Below are positions 1 to 10,072 of a stretch of 64,000 nucleotides of DNA, one piece after another. Every line of letters begins with the position of its first letter. Within the stretch, counting starts at the first letter, position 1. Under the pieces are notes generated by a model. It was not told the origin of the DNA. It did no database searches and saw nothing but the letters and a program-made list of their open reading frames with translations. Source of the stretch: Leeuwenhoekiella blandensis MED217 (GTDB lineage: Bacteria > Bacteroidota > Bacteroidia > Flavobacteriales > Flavobacteriaceae); assembly GCF_000152985.1 (NCBI RefSeq), contig NZ_CH672395.1, forward strand, positions 3,631,823-3,695,822, written 5' to 3'. Made by a program: the position numbers and the translations under genes.

Positions 1-826
1 TGTTAGAGCTTACCGAACTTTCTAAAGCACGCATTACAGTAGTTCCTACTGCACAAACTTTACGATTCTCTCCAATAGCTTTATTGATGGTAGAAGTCGC
101 AGTTCTATCGATATACGCTTCCTCGCTGTCCATTTTATGCTTAGAAAGATCTTCAACCTCAACCGGGCTAAACGTCCCTAAACCTACGTGAAGTGTTACT
201 TCTGCAAAGTTCAATCCTTTGATCTCTAAACGCTTCAATAAGTGTTTACTAAAGTGTAAACCAGCAGTAGGAGCAGCAACCGCACCTTCGTTTTTAGCAA
301 AAATCGTCTGGTAACGTTCTGCATCTTCCGGCTCCACATCACGCTTGATGTATTTAGGAAGTGGCGTTTCTCCAAGTTCAGTCAATTTATTTCTGAATTC
401 CTGATACGAACCGTCATATAAGAAACGTAAGGTTCTTCCTCTAGAGGTAGTATTGTCAATTACTTCAGCAACTAGACTTTCATCATCACCAAAATACAAT
501 TTATTACCGATACGTATTTTACGTGCAGGATCTACAAGCACATCCCAAAGACGTGTTTCTGAATTTAATTCACGTAGCAAAAACACCTCGATACGCGCTC
601 CGGTTTTTTCTTTATTACCATAAAGACGCGCAGGGAATACTTTGGTATTGTTCAATACCATCACATCATTTGGCTCAAAATAGTCGATCAAATCTTTGAA
701 CAACTTGTGCTCTATAGTTTGTGTCTTGCGGTTAAGAACCATTAAACGCGCCTCATCTCTGTTTTCTGCAGGATACTCAGCAAGTAGTTCTTTAGGCAAA
801 TCAAAGTTAAAATGTGAAAGTTTCAT
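1..826 (-). CDS. queA: tRNA preQ1(34) S-adenosylmethionine ribosyltransferase-isomerase QueA (C-terminus cut off)
   Basis: Cytoplasmic enzyme that moves the ribosyl group of SAM onto 7-aminomethyl-7-deazaguanine in tRNA, giving epoxyqueuosine. About 275 residues are present and the C-terminal part lies outside the window. The translation opens [11 protein letters not shown] and shows family stretches such as [17 protein letters not shown], a central [13 protein letters not shown] block and GLGTFSPV. I take the ATG at 826. A second in-frame ATG six bases upstream (832) is equally possible and would add Met-Gly. A good promoter box lies about 40 bases upstream. The family call is firm; only the exact start is open. 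Confidence 0.93.
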   Translation of the reverse strand, partial: MKLSHFNFDLPKELLAEYPAENRDEARLMVLNRKTQTIEHKLFKDLIDYFEPNDVMVLNNTKVFPARLYGNKEKTGARIEVFLLRELNSETRLWDVLVDPARKIRIGNKLYFGDDESLVAEVIDNTTSRGRTLRFLYDGSYQEFRNKLTELGETPLPKYIKRDVEPEDAERYQTIFAKNEGAVAAPTAGLHFSKHLLKRLEIKGLNFAEVTLHVGLGTFSPVEVEDLSKHKMDSEEAYIDRTATSTINKAIGENRKVCAVGTTVMRALESSVSSN

Positions 827-867
827 TCCCATGGGACCTCTGTTTTTTAGGTATTTAAAATAGCGTG

Positions 868-899
868 CAAATATACAACCTCAAGGTAGGGGTTGTCAA
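868..899 (-). promoter_or_regulatory. Flavobacterial promoter of queA
   Basis: On the minus strand the -7 box reads TATATTTG (868-875), a perfect TANNTTTG, with a TTG -33 element at 897-899, 21 bases further upstream. Transcription would start near 862, leaving a leader of about 35 bases. This is inferred from the published Bacteroidota consensus. Confidence 0.6.
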
Positions 900-961
900 G
901 TAAATCGACGATTAATTTGATCACCGCACTGACTGCCTGAATTTACAAGCGAAATGATGTG

Positions 962-2185
962 CTAAACCTCTGAAATCTTAAAGCCTAAAGCGTGTAGGTC
1001 TTCCCAGAAATCAGGATACGATTTATTGACCACTTCGGCATCTTCAAAAAGAATTGGAGCGCGCAAAGCGAAAGGCGCAAACGCCATAGCCATACGATGA
1101 TCCTGATAGGTTTTTATGGTCACGTCTGACTGAAAATTGGTTTCTCCTTCTAAATGCAAAGATTTATCGGTCACCGAAATATGCGCACCTAATTTTGTCA
1201 ATTCGGCTTTAAGCGCTTCCAGTCTATCGGTTTCTTTGATTTTTAATGTATGCAACCCATAAAGGTCACAACCAACGCCCAGACCATAACAGGTTACTGC
1301 GATCGTCTGCGCAATATCCGGACTGTTTGCCAAATCAAACTCTACACGTCTGGGTTTAGGTTTTTCAACTTTCTCAAGCGTTACAGCATTTGCTTCAAAA
1401 GTGGTTTCAACACCCAATTTCTGATATAATTCTGCCAATACAGAATCTCCTTGTAAGCTATTTTCTTTATAGCTTGAAATTTTCAGCTTTGCCTTATCAC
1501 AAAGCGCTACCAGACTGTAATAATACGACGCGCTACTCCAGTCTGATTCTACGACCATTTCTGAAACGTTGATCGCACCGGCTGGTTTAATATTAATCTG
1601 CTGCCCTTCAAAACTGCTTTCGATTCCTAACTGCGTAAGAAGCGATCGGGTCATTTCGATATAAGGTACAGAAGTGATCTGGCCTACGAGGTCAATTTCA
1701 ATTCCGTTAGGCAAAGAAGCGCCTACCATCATCAATGCAGAAATGTATTGACTGCTCACATTTGCAGCAAACGAGACTGTACTCTTGGTGAGTTTTTTTC
1801 CTTTGATCAAAAGCGGTGCGTAACCTTCATTATTCATATAGGAAATATCTGCACCCAAATCTCTTAACGCATCAACAAGTAAACCAATAGGACGCTCTTG
1901 CATACGCGAACTTCCTGTAAGGATGGTTTCTCTACCTTCAAAAGCAGCGAAATACGCCGTTAAAAAACGCATTGCGGTACCCGCGTGATGTATATCTACA
2001 GTCTTTTCTTTTGAAGCCAATGCCTTTTGCATAACCTGACTATCGTGACTGTTAGATAGATTTTCAATTTTAAAACCTCCGAACAAAGCTTGCAGCAAAA
2101 GCAATCTATTGCTCTCACTTTTAGAGCCTGTAATTTTTATTTCTCCGGCTAGTTGCGGTTCTTTTTGGTCGAGTTTGAGTATCAA
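962..2185 (-). CDS. aroA: 3-phosphoshikimate 1-carboxyvinyltransferase (EPSP synthase)
   Basis: Sixth step of the shikimate pathway: shikimate-3-phosphate plus PEP gives EPSP. Visible family motifs are GSKSESNR (20-27, substrate loop), HHAGTAMRFL, SSRMQERPI, the SSQYISALMM block, KETDRLEAL and YQDHRMAMAF near the C-terminus. The frame stays open to a TTG at 2305, but that would overlap the MazG gene by 89 bases and there is no ATG in the stretch. I chose the TTG at 2185, which gives 407 residues, the usual Bacteroidota length, and a 31-base gap to the upstream gene. The start is uncertain; the function is not. Confidence 0.9.
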   Translation of the reverse strand: MILKLDQKEPQLAGEIKITGSKSESNRLLLLQALFGGFKIENLSNSHDSQVMQKALASKEKTVDIHHAGTAMRFLTAYFAAFEGRETILTGSSRMQERPIGLLVDALRDLGADISYMNNEGYAPLLIKGKKLTKSTVSFAANVSSQYISALMMVGASLPNGIEIDLVGQITSVPYIEMTRSLLTQLGIESSFEGQQINIKPAGAINVSEMVVESDWSSASYYYSLVALCDKAKLKISSYKENSLQGDSVLAELYQKLGVETTFEANAVTLEKVEKPKPRRVEFDLANSPDIAQTIAVTCYGLGVGCDLYGLHTLKIKETDRLEALKAELTKLGAHISVTDKSLHLEGETNFQSDVTIKTYQDHRMAMAFAPFALRAPILFEDAEVVNKSYPDFWEDLHALGFKISEV

Positions 2186-2216
2186 AATGCGTGGTTTTGG
2201 TTGGTGGTTAATGAGC

Positions 2217-2552
2217 TTACTGAAGCTTCTTATTGTTGTGATGCCTTTCGTGATCTCTTTTGGTTTTAAGATCAAGCTTTTTATCAAAAGCTTCTTGCAG
2301 ATCAATACCGGTTTGATTGGCTAGACACAATACGACAAAAAGCACATCGGCAAGTTCTTCACCCAGGTCTTTATTCTTGTCGCTTTCCTTCTCGCTTTGC
2401 TCGCCATAGCGACGCGCAATAATACGCGCCACTTCACGTACTTCTTCGGTAAGCTGCGCCATATTGGTCAATTCATTAAAATAGCGAACGCCGTGATTAT
2501 TGATCCATTCATCAACTGCTTTTTGAGCATCATCAATTTTCATAGGTATCAT
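2217..2552 (-). CDS. MazG-like nucleotide pyrophosphohydrolase
   Basis: Short (111 residues) all-alpha NTP pyrophosphatase. The metal-binding signature is clear: EEVREVAR in the first helix pair and EELADVLFVV (the ExxD part) in the second, separated by an acidic/lysine-rich linker. Family members hydrolyse (d)NTPs to monophosphates for nucleotide-pool cleaning; the substrate cannot be told from sequence. The first ATG (2552) is used; an ATG three codons later (2543) fits homologues slightly better. It lies just upstream of aroA and may be cotranscribed with it. Confidence 0.85.
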   Translation of the reverse strand: MIPMKIDDAQKAVDEWINNHGVRYFNELTNMAQLTEEVREVARIIARRYGEQSEKESDKNKDLGEELADVLFVVLCLANQTGIDLQEAFDKKLDLKTKRDHERHHNNKKLQ

Positions 2553-2612
2553 CTTTATGAAGATGCTAAATTAAGGTAAAGCAAAAAAATTAACGCAAAC
2601 TCATACGGCTTA

Positions 2613-4601
2613 TTAAATACTTTTCTGAAGAATCACTTTTTCAGCTTCTTTAGTGATACGCAATTTGAAAAACTCTTTTAGGTCTAAGTAACTGTCAACA
2701 GGAATAAAATTATCTTTTAAATCAAACTTGGTCATCACCTGAAGTGTGTTTCCTGAATTGTTTATCGAATACGTAAAACTCCCCATATCACCGGGCAAAA
2801 CTATCCTAGATGCCTCGGGCAATTGCTGCACGGTATACCCTTGAGGCAACTTGATTGTGATATTTATATTTTGACTCACCGGATAATCAAATTCTACAGG
2901 AGTTAAACGTTCATCGGCCTTAAATGGATTTTCATCTAGTCTTAAAAACACTAACGGATTAAGATACATCTGGCCGGGAACTTGATCTACCGCTTGGTCT
3001 ATTACAAAATCAAGAGACTCGGTTATGGGCTTGTCTAAAAGTTCTAGCGATTCCATTTTATGATTTGTGATCTGATCTACTCCAAAGTAATCTACGCGCT
3101 CATTCTTCCAATCTACAAGGGATTTATTTCCTATTTGATGGCGTAATTCTAAAGCTTCTAAACTACTAAAACGCTGCTTCAAGACTCCGGTTAACTTTCC
3201 ATCCTCTGTCAATTCAGCAGAAATATAACTATCTCGCCTAGGACTTATCGTTTCTAATAAATCAAGCTCTTGAGAAACTCCCGCGGCATTGATCATTCTA
3301 CCTTTCCAGTTATAAACGCGAGTAGGTAAAATATTGGGCGCGCTCAGCTTATCTGTAGCGTCAAGCAAAGTGGTTTTTAGACCATTCCTGATTCCCACAA
3401 CTACATAATTATAACCTTCTCGGGTAGGATATAAAGGAATACCATATTGCTTTGTACTTATCAAAACCGGATTTGCCTGTACTCCGCATTCGCGTAAAAG
3501 CACCGTTAAAAGCAAGTTTATTTCGGCAACATCACCAGATCCTTTATCGTAGGCTTTATTCACACCATCTTCGGTAAATTTTCCGTAGTTCTCGTTCCAA
3601 GTTACTTTTGACTTTACATATTTTAACGCAGCATCAATACGCTCTTTAGTTCCGCTGTTATTTGCCACGATGCTTTCTGCTACTTTTTTTATAAAAGATG
3701 AAGGGTTCATTTGCCCTCCAAATTCTTTTGCTTTAAAAATAGATTTTGCAACCTCTTCCCATGTAGTCGCATATTCCTTTTTCTCCCCCTCATTAATTTC
3801 AGTCGAAATCAATTCATAAACAACACTCCAGCGATAATTTCTAGGATTCACCAAATACACCTCGTCTTTTATTGCGGGTATATCGGTATAAGTATATTCG
3901 GCAACCAGTTCTTTAAAACTTGCATAGGTAGATGTACCGTAACTATTTTGAAAACTGAAACCACCGTCTGCAACAGATTCTTTGGGCTTGATATCAAAAT
4001 AGCCTTTTCTAATTCTTCTAAACTGAAACATTCCAGGAGTTCTGATCTTGGCATAATAATTAACAACCGGTATAGACTCCTGAAGGACCAAATCATCAAT
4101 CTTATAGTATGGCGAAACTGTTTTGTAGCTCCATTCTACAACACTACCCACCTGCACATCCGGCATGGTAAATGTGGTTTCATCCCAGTGCTCTGAGCGC
4201 TCATTTTCAAATACACCTTCTTTATCGATTTTGGTCTTTTCAATTTTACCATCAACAAGGTTGTAAGTGACTGCTTCTATATCTTCTACGCGCTCTTTAT
4301 CACCATTGCTTTTATAACTCAAAATTTGCTTTGTTGCATAATCTAAACCTTCTTTAGAAAGGATCTTGATGCGCTCTGTAACCTCATTCACAAACATAAA
4401 ACCTGATGTGCTTTTATAGTCAACATAGGTTTCCCGAATTTTATTCAGATAAACCGCAGGAGCTAAAGAATCTTTGGCGTAGACTTTCATCTCAAGTTCC
4501 GCTTCAGAAACTTTATCAAGATCATAGTCCTGAGCCAAAAGCAATTGAACGCTCATCAATGCAACTACAAAGAGTGTGCTTTTCAGTCTTAGATGATTCA
4601 T
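2613..4601 (-). CDS. Exported DUF3857/transglutaminase-fold protein, catalytic residues lost (paralogue 3 of 3)
   Basis: Exported 662-residue protein with a signal peptide ending LLLAQD near residue 24. It has an N-terminal DUF3857 beta domain (about 50-240), a transglutaminase-like core (about 285-420) and a C-terminal beta domain. In the core the expected Gly-Asp-Cys reads GSGDV with Val358 at the cysteine position, and the His position is YNYVVVG. Only the Asp strand (LLDATDK, Asp414) survives. It is therefore probably not a cysteine-type enzyme and may be a binding or scaffold protein. It ends a run of three paralogues spaced 1-6 bases apart, clearly one transcription unit. Function unknown. 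Confidence 0.8.
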   Translation of the reverse strand: MNHLRLKSTLFVVALMSVQLLLAQDYDLDKVSEAELEMKVYAKDSLAPAVYLNKIRETYVDYKSTSGFMFVNEVTERIKILSKEGLDYATKQILSYKSNGDKERVEDIEAVTYNLVDGKIEKTKIDKEGVFENERSEHWDETTFTMPDVQVGSVVEWSYKTVSPYYKIDDLVLQESIPVVNYYAKIRTPGMFQFRRIRKGYFDIKPKESVADGGFSFQNSYGTSTYASFKELVAEYTYTDIPAIKDEVYLVNPRNYRWSVVYELISTEINEGEKKEYATTWEEVAKSIFKAKEFGGQMNPSSFIKKVAESIVANNSGTKERIDAALKYVKSKVTWNENYGKFTEDGVNKAYDKGSGDVAEINLLLTVLLRECGVQANPVLISTKQYGIPLYPTREGYNYVVVGIRNGLKTTLLDATDKLSAPNILPTRVYNWKGRMINAAGVSQELDLLETISPRRDSYISAELTEDGKLTGVLKQRFSSLEALELRHQIGNKSLVDWKNERVDYFGVDQITNHKMESLELLDKPITESLDFVIDQAVDQVPGQMYLNPLVFLRLDENPFKADERLTPVEFDYPVSQNINITIKLPQGYTVQQLPEASRIVLPGDMGSFTYSINNSGNTLQVMTKFDLKDNFIPVDSYLDLKEFFKLRITKEAEKVILQKSI

Positions 4602-4607
4602 TAAAAA

Positions 4608-6623
4608 TTAAATTTTTGTAAGTACGATTTTTTCATTTTGTTTGGTCACGATCATCTCATAGAACTTTTTTAGATCCTGATAGTAATCTGGAGCTATAAT
4701 TGAAGAATTGAGAGAAAAATCGGTAGAAATATTAATACTATTTCCCGATTGTGAAACCCGATAAGCAAATGAAGCAAGCTTGTCTGTCATATTATACAAA
4801 ACGCTTTCAGGAATACTTTCTACAGTGTATCCTTCTGGGATTTTAATATTAATGATGTAGCGATCTTTCCAAGGGTATCTAAAATCTATAGGATGTAAAC
4901 GCTCATCAGACTTAAAAGGATTTTCGTCTGTTGCTTTGTGCATTAATGGAGACACATAAAGCTTATCGCCTACTTCTTCAATACCGCTCAACAATTCAAA
5001 ATCATAAGCTACTTCAAGAGGCTCATAAACATTATCAAGATTCTCAAGCGCCAAGCCATCAAGCTCTATCCCAGAATACATGCCTTCAAAAGCTTTCAAT
5101 TGATCATCTTGAGAGCTCTCCCCAAATTTTTTCCTGAATAATAAACCGTAGTTACCAGTATATCTACTTTTTAAACTTCCTGTTGTGGTTAAATCAGCAT
5201 TGATCTCGGTACTGATCAAGGTGCTTTCTGTAGCGTGTGCCGAAGGATAAAGACTTACCCATTCTGAAGATCCATCTTCACGAATCATTCTACCATTCCA
5301 GTTTAATAAATTTTCATCCAGTAAATCTGGAGCGCCTTTCTTATTGGTCGCATCCAACAAAAAGATATGATCTTCTAATTTTGCTCCGGCGATCACATCG
5401 TTAAAGCCATTTCTCGTAGGATAGACCGGGATCCCATTATCTCGAGTGCTCAATATCACCGGGTTTGCATCTATCCCGGCATAACGCAACATACTTACCA
5501 ACATCAAATTAATATCTGCACTATTCCCTACTCCATTTTTATAAGCTTCTTTGACACCTTCATCTGCATAAACGCCTATGTAGTTGTTCCAAACCATTTT
5601 TTGCTTTACATATTCAAATATGCGTGTAAGCTTTTCTGATGGACTTGTCGCACCTGCTATAACTTCATCAATGGCATCATCAAAAAATCGCGTTGAATTT
5701 AGCTGACCTCCAAAATTATCAGAATCATAAATACTCTTAGAAACCGCTTCCCAACTACTGGACATAGTTTGTAGCGGCTCTCCCGGGAAATTGGTAAACG
5801 AAAGCTCAAAATTTAATGCCGCTTTGTAGTTGTCAATATTAGACGAGAATGCTTCTTCACGCATTGCCGGGATATCAGACGCGGTAACTTTATACCCTTT
5901 TCTTTGAAAATCTATTGTACGCGTCTCTAACCTTGGGCGGTCTTTGGTCTGAAAATTTCCTGTTGAAGATCCCTGTCTTACAGAATAATTTATGCGGTCT
6001 GCCTGACTTGTTTCTTCTACATTTAATGGCAGTAATCCTTTTCTGTGTAATTGATACACCAACCATTCTGGAGCATAAAAACTTACATCTACCTGATTTA
6101 CCGGAATTTCCTCCTGAAGCCTAATTTCGTCAATTGATGAATAATATGGAGAGGTTATTTGGTATTGAAACTCGATCACACAACCGGGCTTTAAATTGGG
6201 CATCGTAAACTTCTTCAAATCATAGAACTTGTTTTTCTCTTCTTCAAAGATTCCATCGTTGCGCAATTTGGTCTCTTCAATTTTACCATCTTCTAAGGTA
6301 TAGGTAACACCCTTTATCTTGCCTACACTTTCATTTTCTGAACCTCCCGTGTATATCGGAATATTTTGAGTCGCCCACTCAAAACCGTCAGAATTGTAAA
6401 TTTTAATACGCTCAAAAACTTCAGTAGTTAATCTAAAACCACTGTTTTGATAATAATCGAGATGTGAATATTGCTCTCTATACAAGATAGCCGCATCGCT
6501 TTCTGAGTCTTTTGGATGCGCCTCTTCCTGAAGTTCTTCTATAGAAACCTTCCCGAATCTAAAGTCTTGGGCAAAAGCTGTTGAGGCAACTAGCAAGAAG
6601 GCTAAAAGCGTAATTTTATGCAT
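4608..6623 (-). CDS. Exported DUF3857/transglutaminase-fold protein, catalytic residues lost (paralogue 2 of 3)
   Basis: Exported 671-residue paralogue of both neighbours; the signal peptide ends TAFAQD at about residue 20. Same order: DUF3857 domain, transglutaminase-like core, C-terminal beta domain with a segment DENPFKSDERLHPIDF that is nearly shared with paralogue 3. The core has VGNSAD where active members have GDC (Ser368 at the cysteine position) and FNDVIAG in place of the histidine strand; the Asp (FLLDATNK) is kept. It is probably inactive as a transglutaminase or protease. It resembles paralogue 3 more than paralogue 1, suggesting a recent duplication of the degenerate form. Confidence 0.8.
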   Translation of the reverse strand: MHKITLLAFLLVASTAFAQDFRFGKVSIEELQEEAHPKDSESDAAILYREQYSHLDYYQNSGFRLTTEVFERIKIYNSDGFEWATQNIPIYTGGSENESVGKIKGVTYTLEDGKIEETKLRNDGIFEEEKNKFYDLKKFTMPNLKPGCVIEFQYQITSPYYSSIDEIRLQEEIPVNQVDVSFYAPEWLVYQLHRKGLLPLNVEETSQADRINYSVRQGSSTGNFQTKDRPRLETRTIDFQRKGYKVTASDIPAMREEAFSSNIDNYKAALNFELSFTNFPGEPLQTMSSSWEAVSKSIYDSDNFGGQLNSTRFFDDAIDEVIAGATSPSEKLTRIFEYVKQKMVWNNYIGVYADEGVKEAYKNGVGNSADINLMLVSMLRYAGIDANPVILSTRDNGIPVYPTRNGFNDVIAGAKLEDHIFLLDATNKKGAPDLLDENLLNWNGRMIREDGSSEWVSLYPSAHATESTLISTEINADLTTTGSLKSRYTGNYGLLFRKKFGESSQDDQLKAFEGMYSGIELDGLALENLDNVYEPLEVAYDFELLSGIEEVGDKLYVSPLMHKATDENPFKSDERLHPIDFRYPWKDRYIINIKIPEGYTVESIPESVLYNMTDKLASFAYRVSQSGNSINISTDFSLNSSIIAPDYYQDLKKFYEMIVTKQNEKIVLTKI

Positions 6624-6624
6624 A

Positions 6625-8526
6625 TTATAGTTTTTTAATTAATACTTTTTGGTTATCCTGTTTTACAATTGATTTATAAAAATCTCGATACGTCTCATAG
6701 GCTGCTTTGTCATACTGGCCTTCATTGAATTTTAAAGATCTCTTATACAGAAGCTCAGAACCCTCCAGAAGATATTCGGTAGTATAAGAACCAAACGCTT
6801 CTTCTATTTTTTCGCCTTCAGGTAAAGCATCTACAGCGTATCCTTCGGGTACTTGAATACGGACTTCCTGATTCTGGATGGTTCCTCGTAGAATGATCAA
6901 ATCTGATTTTCGTTCAGCATATCTTGGAGGAATTGCGTCTCTAGTAAGCGCGAATGTATTAGGCCGAAGTAGAAAATCCTCACCTACTTTTGTCGCATAA
7001 TTTGAAGCCTCGGCTTTCATGCGCTCATCATATGTAATGCCCAAACGATCGTTATTAAGCTCAATCGCACTCACCGAAAGATTATTGATCGCATCAAATG
7101 TTGAGTAATAATGATCTGTAAGCTCCTTTTGATCCATGCGATCAAGCTGCATACGGCTGGAGTAATAAATCCCTTTTGAGGAGCGACTCAGACTTCCTTC
7201 TAATCCTCCGTTTACATCAAACTTAAAATCTGCATAAAGCTTTAACACATTTTGATCTTGCTCATACTTAGTGGTTCTCGCGAGTTTCCCGCCATCTTCG
7301 GTAAGTAATAAAACATCCCGGTCATCGGTAAATGTGCCCATATAACCAAATGGAGTTTCCTGACTTGTACATTCAAGAAATTTGATTTCGTCCCCCAACT
7401 GCACGCCTAAGATGGCATGATTTCCTTGTATGGCTACCACATCTGTCTCAAGAGACTCTTTACCGGGATCACCATATAAAACAGTATAGTAAGATTTGAT
7501 ACCTACCGCTTTAAGCAAACTTTGCGTGTAATTACTTAAGGCTTTACAATCACCATAGCCTAAGCGGTGTACATCTGAAGCATTCATAGGTTTCCAGCCG
7601 CCAATTTCTACCTGAACACTTATGTAGCGTACTTTATCTTGTACATATTGATAAATAGCTCGGGCTTTGGCCTCATCATCTTCTAGATTTGCAACTAAGG
7701 CACGCACTTCAGCTAGAGTAGCTTCATCTAGATCTTGCGTATCTTTTACCAGATCGTTGTACATCCAGCCTCCAAAATCCTTCCAGGTTTTAGCGATTCC
7801 GGGGACACCTTCAAGATAAAAACTATCAAAAAAACATTTTACACGTGGTACGCGTTTATCTAAAGCAGGTGAATGATATTCCCAGGTAATGGGTGCTATA
7901 TCCTTGGCGGTCCAAATCGTTCGATCTTCTAGTTCTTCTTTTTCAATAGCATAGCCTTCAAAATGCGTTTCTTTAATATGCGGTTTTTGTTCCTGCGGGT
8001 AGATTACCGTAAATTTTGAAAATTCCGTACCGCTATCATATTTAGATATAGGCATCCAAGGTCTGATAAAAGCGGTCGTCTCCGAGGTAGTTTCAGAAGT
8101 AAATTGGATTGTAAATGGGTAGGATGTTGGTGTGTAATCAAGATATAATACCCTTCTATCTTCATAAAGAGAACCTCCAGAAACTGCACTAAAATCCTTA
8201 AAATCGCGTTTTTTGATCTTATCCTTTTCCCGGCCGGCCATGTCGTAGATAACGGCCTCAATATCATTTACTTTGGAATTATTACCATAATACGCATACG
8301 CCGCTACATCACCTAAGCCCACCTTATTGTAAACCGTCACAACGCGTGAGATCGTTGTTTTCAATTTACCGGGATCTGATAAATCTAAGGTAATTTCTTC
8401 GTTCCTAAGTACGCTATCTGCTCCTTGGGAAAGTTCAGGATTGACGGTTAATGCAGAAAGCTCTAAATTTTGACTAAATGCCGTTGCACAGACAACATTT
8501 AGTATTAAGAATAATTTTTTTGCCAT
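6625..8526 (-). CDS. Exported DUF3857/transglutaminase-like protein with Cys-His retained (paralogue 1 of 3)
   Basis: First gene of the three-gene unit, 633 residues, signal peptide ending TAFSQN at about residue 20. The transglutaminase-like core (about 270-390) keeps the catalytic order: GYGDCKALS with Cys327, GNHAIL with His370, and FLECTSQ with Glu385 where many relatives have Asp. An N-terminal DUF3857 domain precedes it. Substrate unknown; known families with this fold act as peptidases, transglutaminases or amidases in the periplasm or at the surface. It is the only one of the three with a plausible active site, so it may be the working partner of the two that follow one base and about 2 kb downstream. 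Confidence 0.82.
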   Translation of the reverse strand: MAKKLFLILNVVCATAFSQNLELSALTVNPELSQGADSVLRNEEITLDLSDPGKLKTTISRVVTVYNKVGLGDVAAYAYYGNNSKVNDIEAVIYDMAGREKDKIKKRDFKDFSAVSGGSLYEDRRVLYLDYTPTSYPFTIQFTSETTSETTAFIRPWMPISKYDSGTEFSKFTVIYPQEQKPHIKETHFEGYAIEKEELEDRTIWTAKDIAPITWEYHSPALDKRVPRVKCFFDSFYLEGVPGIAKTWKDFGGWMYNDLVKDTQDLDEATLAEVRALVANLEDDEAKARAIYQYVQDKVRYISVQVEIGGWKPMNASDVHRLGYGDCKALSNYTQSLLKAVGIKSYYTVLYGDPGKESLETDVVAIQGNHAILGVQLGDEIKFLECTSQETPFGYMGTFTDDRDVLLLTEDGGKLARTTKYEQDQNVLKLYADFKFDVNGGLEGSLSRSSKGIYYSSRMQLDRMDQKELTDHYYSTFDAINNLSVSAIELNNDRLGITYDERMKAEASNYATKVGEDFLLRPNTFALTRDAIPPRYAERKSDLIILRGTIQNQEVRIQVPEGYAVDALPEGEKIEEAFGSYTTEYLLEGSELLYKRSLKFNEGQYDKAAYETYRDFYKSIVKQDNQKVLIKKL

Positions 8527-8573
8527 ATAAAAGATTGAATGGCAATATAATAAAATCTTAATATAATCTTAAA

Positions 8574-9026
8574 TTATTCCTTATTCTTCGAATCAATATT
8601 TATGGTGACTGGTCCGTCATTGATAAGTGCTACTTTCATATCTGCACCAAACTCGCCTGTTTTAACCTGTCGCTGAAGCTTTTGCGAGAGCATTCCTGTG
8701 AATTTTTCGTAAAGCGGAATCGCCTGATCTGGCTTTGCTGCTTTGATGAATGAAGGCCGGTTTCCCTTTTTGGTTGAGGCAAATAGAGTAAACTGACTTA
8801 TCAATAAAATCTCGCCACTTTTATCGAGAATACTTTCATTCATCAAGCCCTCGTCATCACTAAAAACACGCAGCCCTATAATTTTTGAAGTGAGCCACTC
8901 GATATCCTCTTCGGTATCTTCGGCAGTAATGCCTAAAAGAACGACAAAGCCTCGACCTATTTTACCTTTGATCACATTATTTATAGTGACTGAAGCTTCA
9001 CTTACTCGTTGTATAACAACACGCAT
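8574..9026 (-). CDS. dtd: D-aminoacyl-tRNA deacylase
   Basis: 150-residue cytoplasmic proofreading enzyme that removes D-amino acids (and glycine mischarged on tRNA-Ala) from tRNA. It opens with the family N-terminus MRVVIQRVSEASV and has both active-site signatures: SQFTLFAST (77-85) and GPVTINID (138-145). Standard length. It starts 11 bases after the stop of rsgA, on the same strand, so the two are likely cotranscribed. Confidence 0.95.
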   Translation of the reverse strand: MRVVIQRVSEASVTINNVIKGKIGRGFVVLLGITAEDTEEDIEWLTSKIIGLRVFSDDEGLMNESILDKSGEILLISQFTLFASTKKGNRPSFIKAAKPDQAIPLYEKFTGMLSQKLQRQVKTGEFGADMKVALINDGPVTINIDSKNKE

Positions 9027-9037
9027 ACCTTTTTGTT

Positions 9038-9991
9038 TTAAGAGTTTTGATCGTAGACATTACGACGGTAATTTTCTTCATCACCTTCAATGATCTGCTT
9101 ATAACTCTGATATCTTGACCAGTGCAGTTCATCATGTTCTAGGGCTTCTTTTACAGCACATTTAGGTTCTTCTAAGTGCAAACAATTATTGAATTTACAC
9201 TGCTCTTTAAGCGCAAAGAATTCAGGAAAATAATCGCCCAACTCTTCCTTTTCCATATCAACTACCCCAAAACCTTTGATCCCCGGAGTATCAATAATTC
9301 GGGCATCAAAACTAAGGTCAAACATTTCTGCAAAGGTTGTTGTGTGCTGACCTTGCATATGCTGGTCACTGATCGCCTTGGTTTTAAGATCAAGAGCCGG
9401 CTCAATTGCGTTAACAAGAGTTGATTTACCCACACCACTATGACCCGAAAACATACTGGTTTTTCCTGTCATCAGTTCTTTTACCTGATCAATATTTTTA
9501 CCGGTTTTTGCTGAAATGCCAATGCAGGTATACCCGATTTCACGATACATTTCTGCGAGGTATTTTACCTCACCAAATTCTTCAGCAGAAAGGGTATCTA
9601 CTTTATTAAAAAGTAAAATCGCTTCGATTCCATAAGCTTCACAAGTCACCAGAAAGCGATCTATAAACGCCGTAAATGTAGGTGGATTATTTAGCGTAAT
9701 GATTAAAAAGCAACGATCGATATTTGCAGCGATTATGTGCGTTTGTTTTGAAAGATTGACCGATTTGCGAATGATATAGTTTTCACGATCCTCAATCCCC
9801 TTGATCACACCGGTCACAGCATCGCTTGTTTCTTCAAGCTCAAAAACCACACGATCTCCAACAGCTACAGGATTGGTACTCTTAATACCCTGAATTCTAA
9901 AGCGTCCTTTGATGCGGCAATCATAAAAATTGCCGTCTGCATCTTTTACACTATACCAACTGCCTGTTGATTTATAAACTGTTCCTTTCAA
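9038..9991 (-). CDS. rsgA: Small ribosomal subunit biogenesis GTPase RsgA
   Basis: Circularly permuted GTPase that assists late 30S maturation. The order of motifs proves the permutation: N-terminal OB domain, G4 NKVD (129-132), SAKTG, then G1 GHSGVGKST (183-191) and G3 DTPG (234-237). The C-terminal zinc site uses Cys265, Cys270, His272 and Cys278. Length 317 is normal. The start is TTG (9991); the resulting MKGTVYKSTGSWY matches the family beginning and no ATG is available, so TTG is probably genuine. dtd follows 11 bases downstream. Confidence 0.95.
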   Translation of the reverse strand: MKGTVYKSTGSWYSVKDADGNFYDCRIKGRFRIQGIKSTNPVAVGDRVVFELEETSDAVTGVIKGIEDRENYIIRKSVNLSKQTHIIAANIDRCFLIITLNNPPTFTAFIDRFLVTCEAYGIEAILLFNKVDTLSAEEFGEVKYLAEMYREIGYTCIGISAKTGKNIDQVKELMTGKTSMFSGHSGVGKSTLVNAIEPALDLKTKAISDQHMQGQHTTTFAEMFDLSFDARIIDTPGIKGFGVVDMEKEELGDYFPEFFALKEQCKFNNCLHLEEPKCAVKEALEHDELHWSRYQSYKQIIEGDEENYRRNVYDQNS

Positions 9992-10072
9992 AAAAACTTT
10001 TTACTAATTTAATCCTGTAAAACTACTTTATTTAAAAATAACTAAAATCACTTATCTCTAAAATCCTACAGT

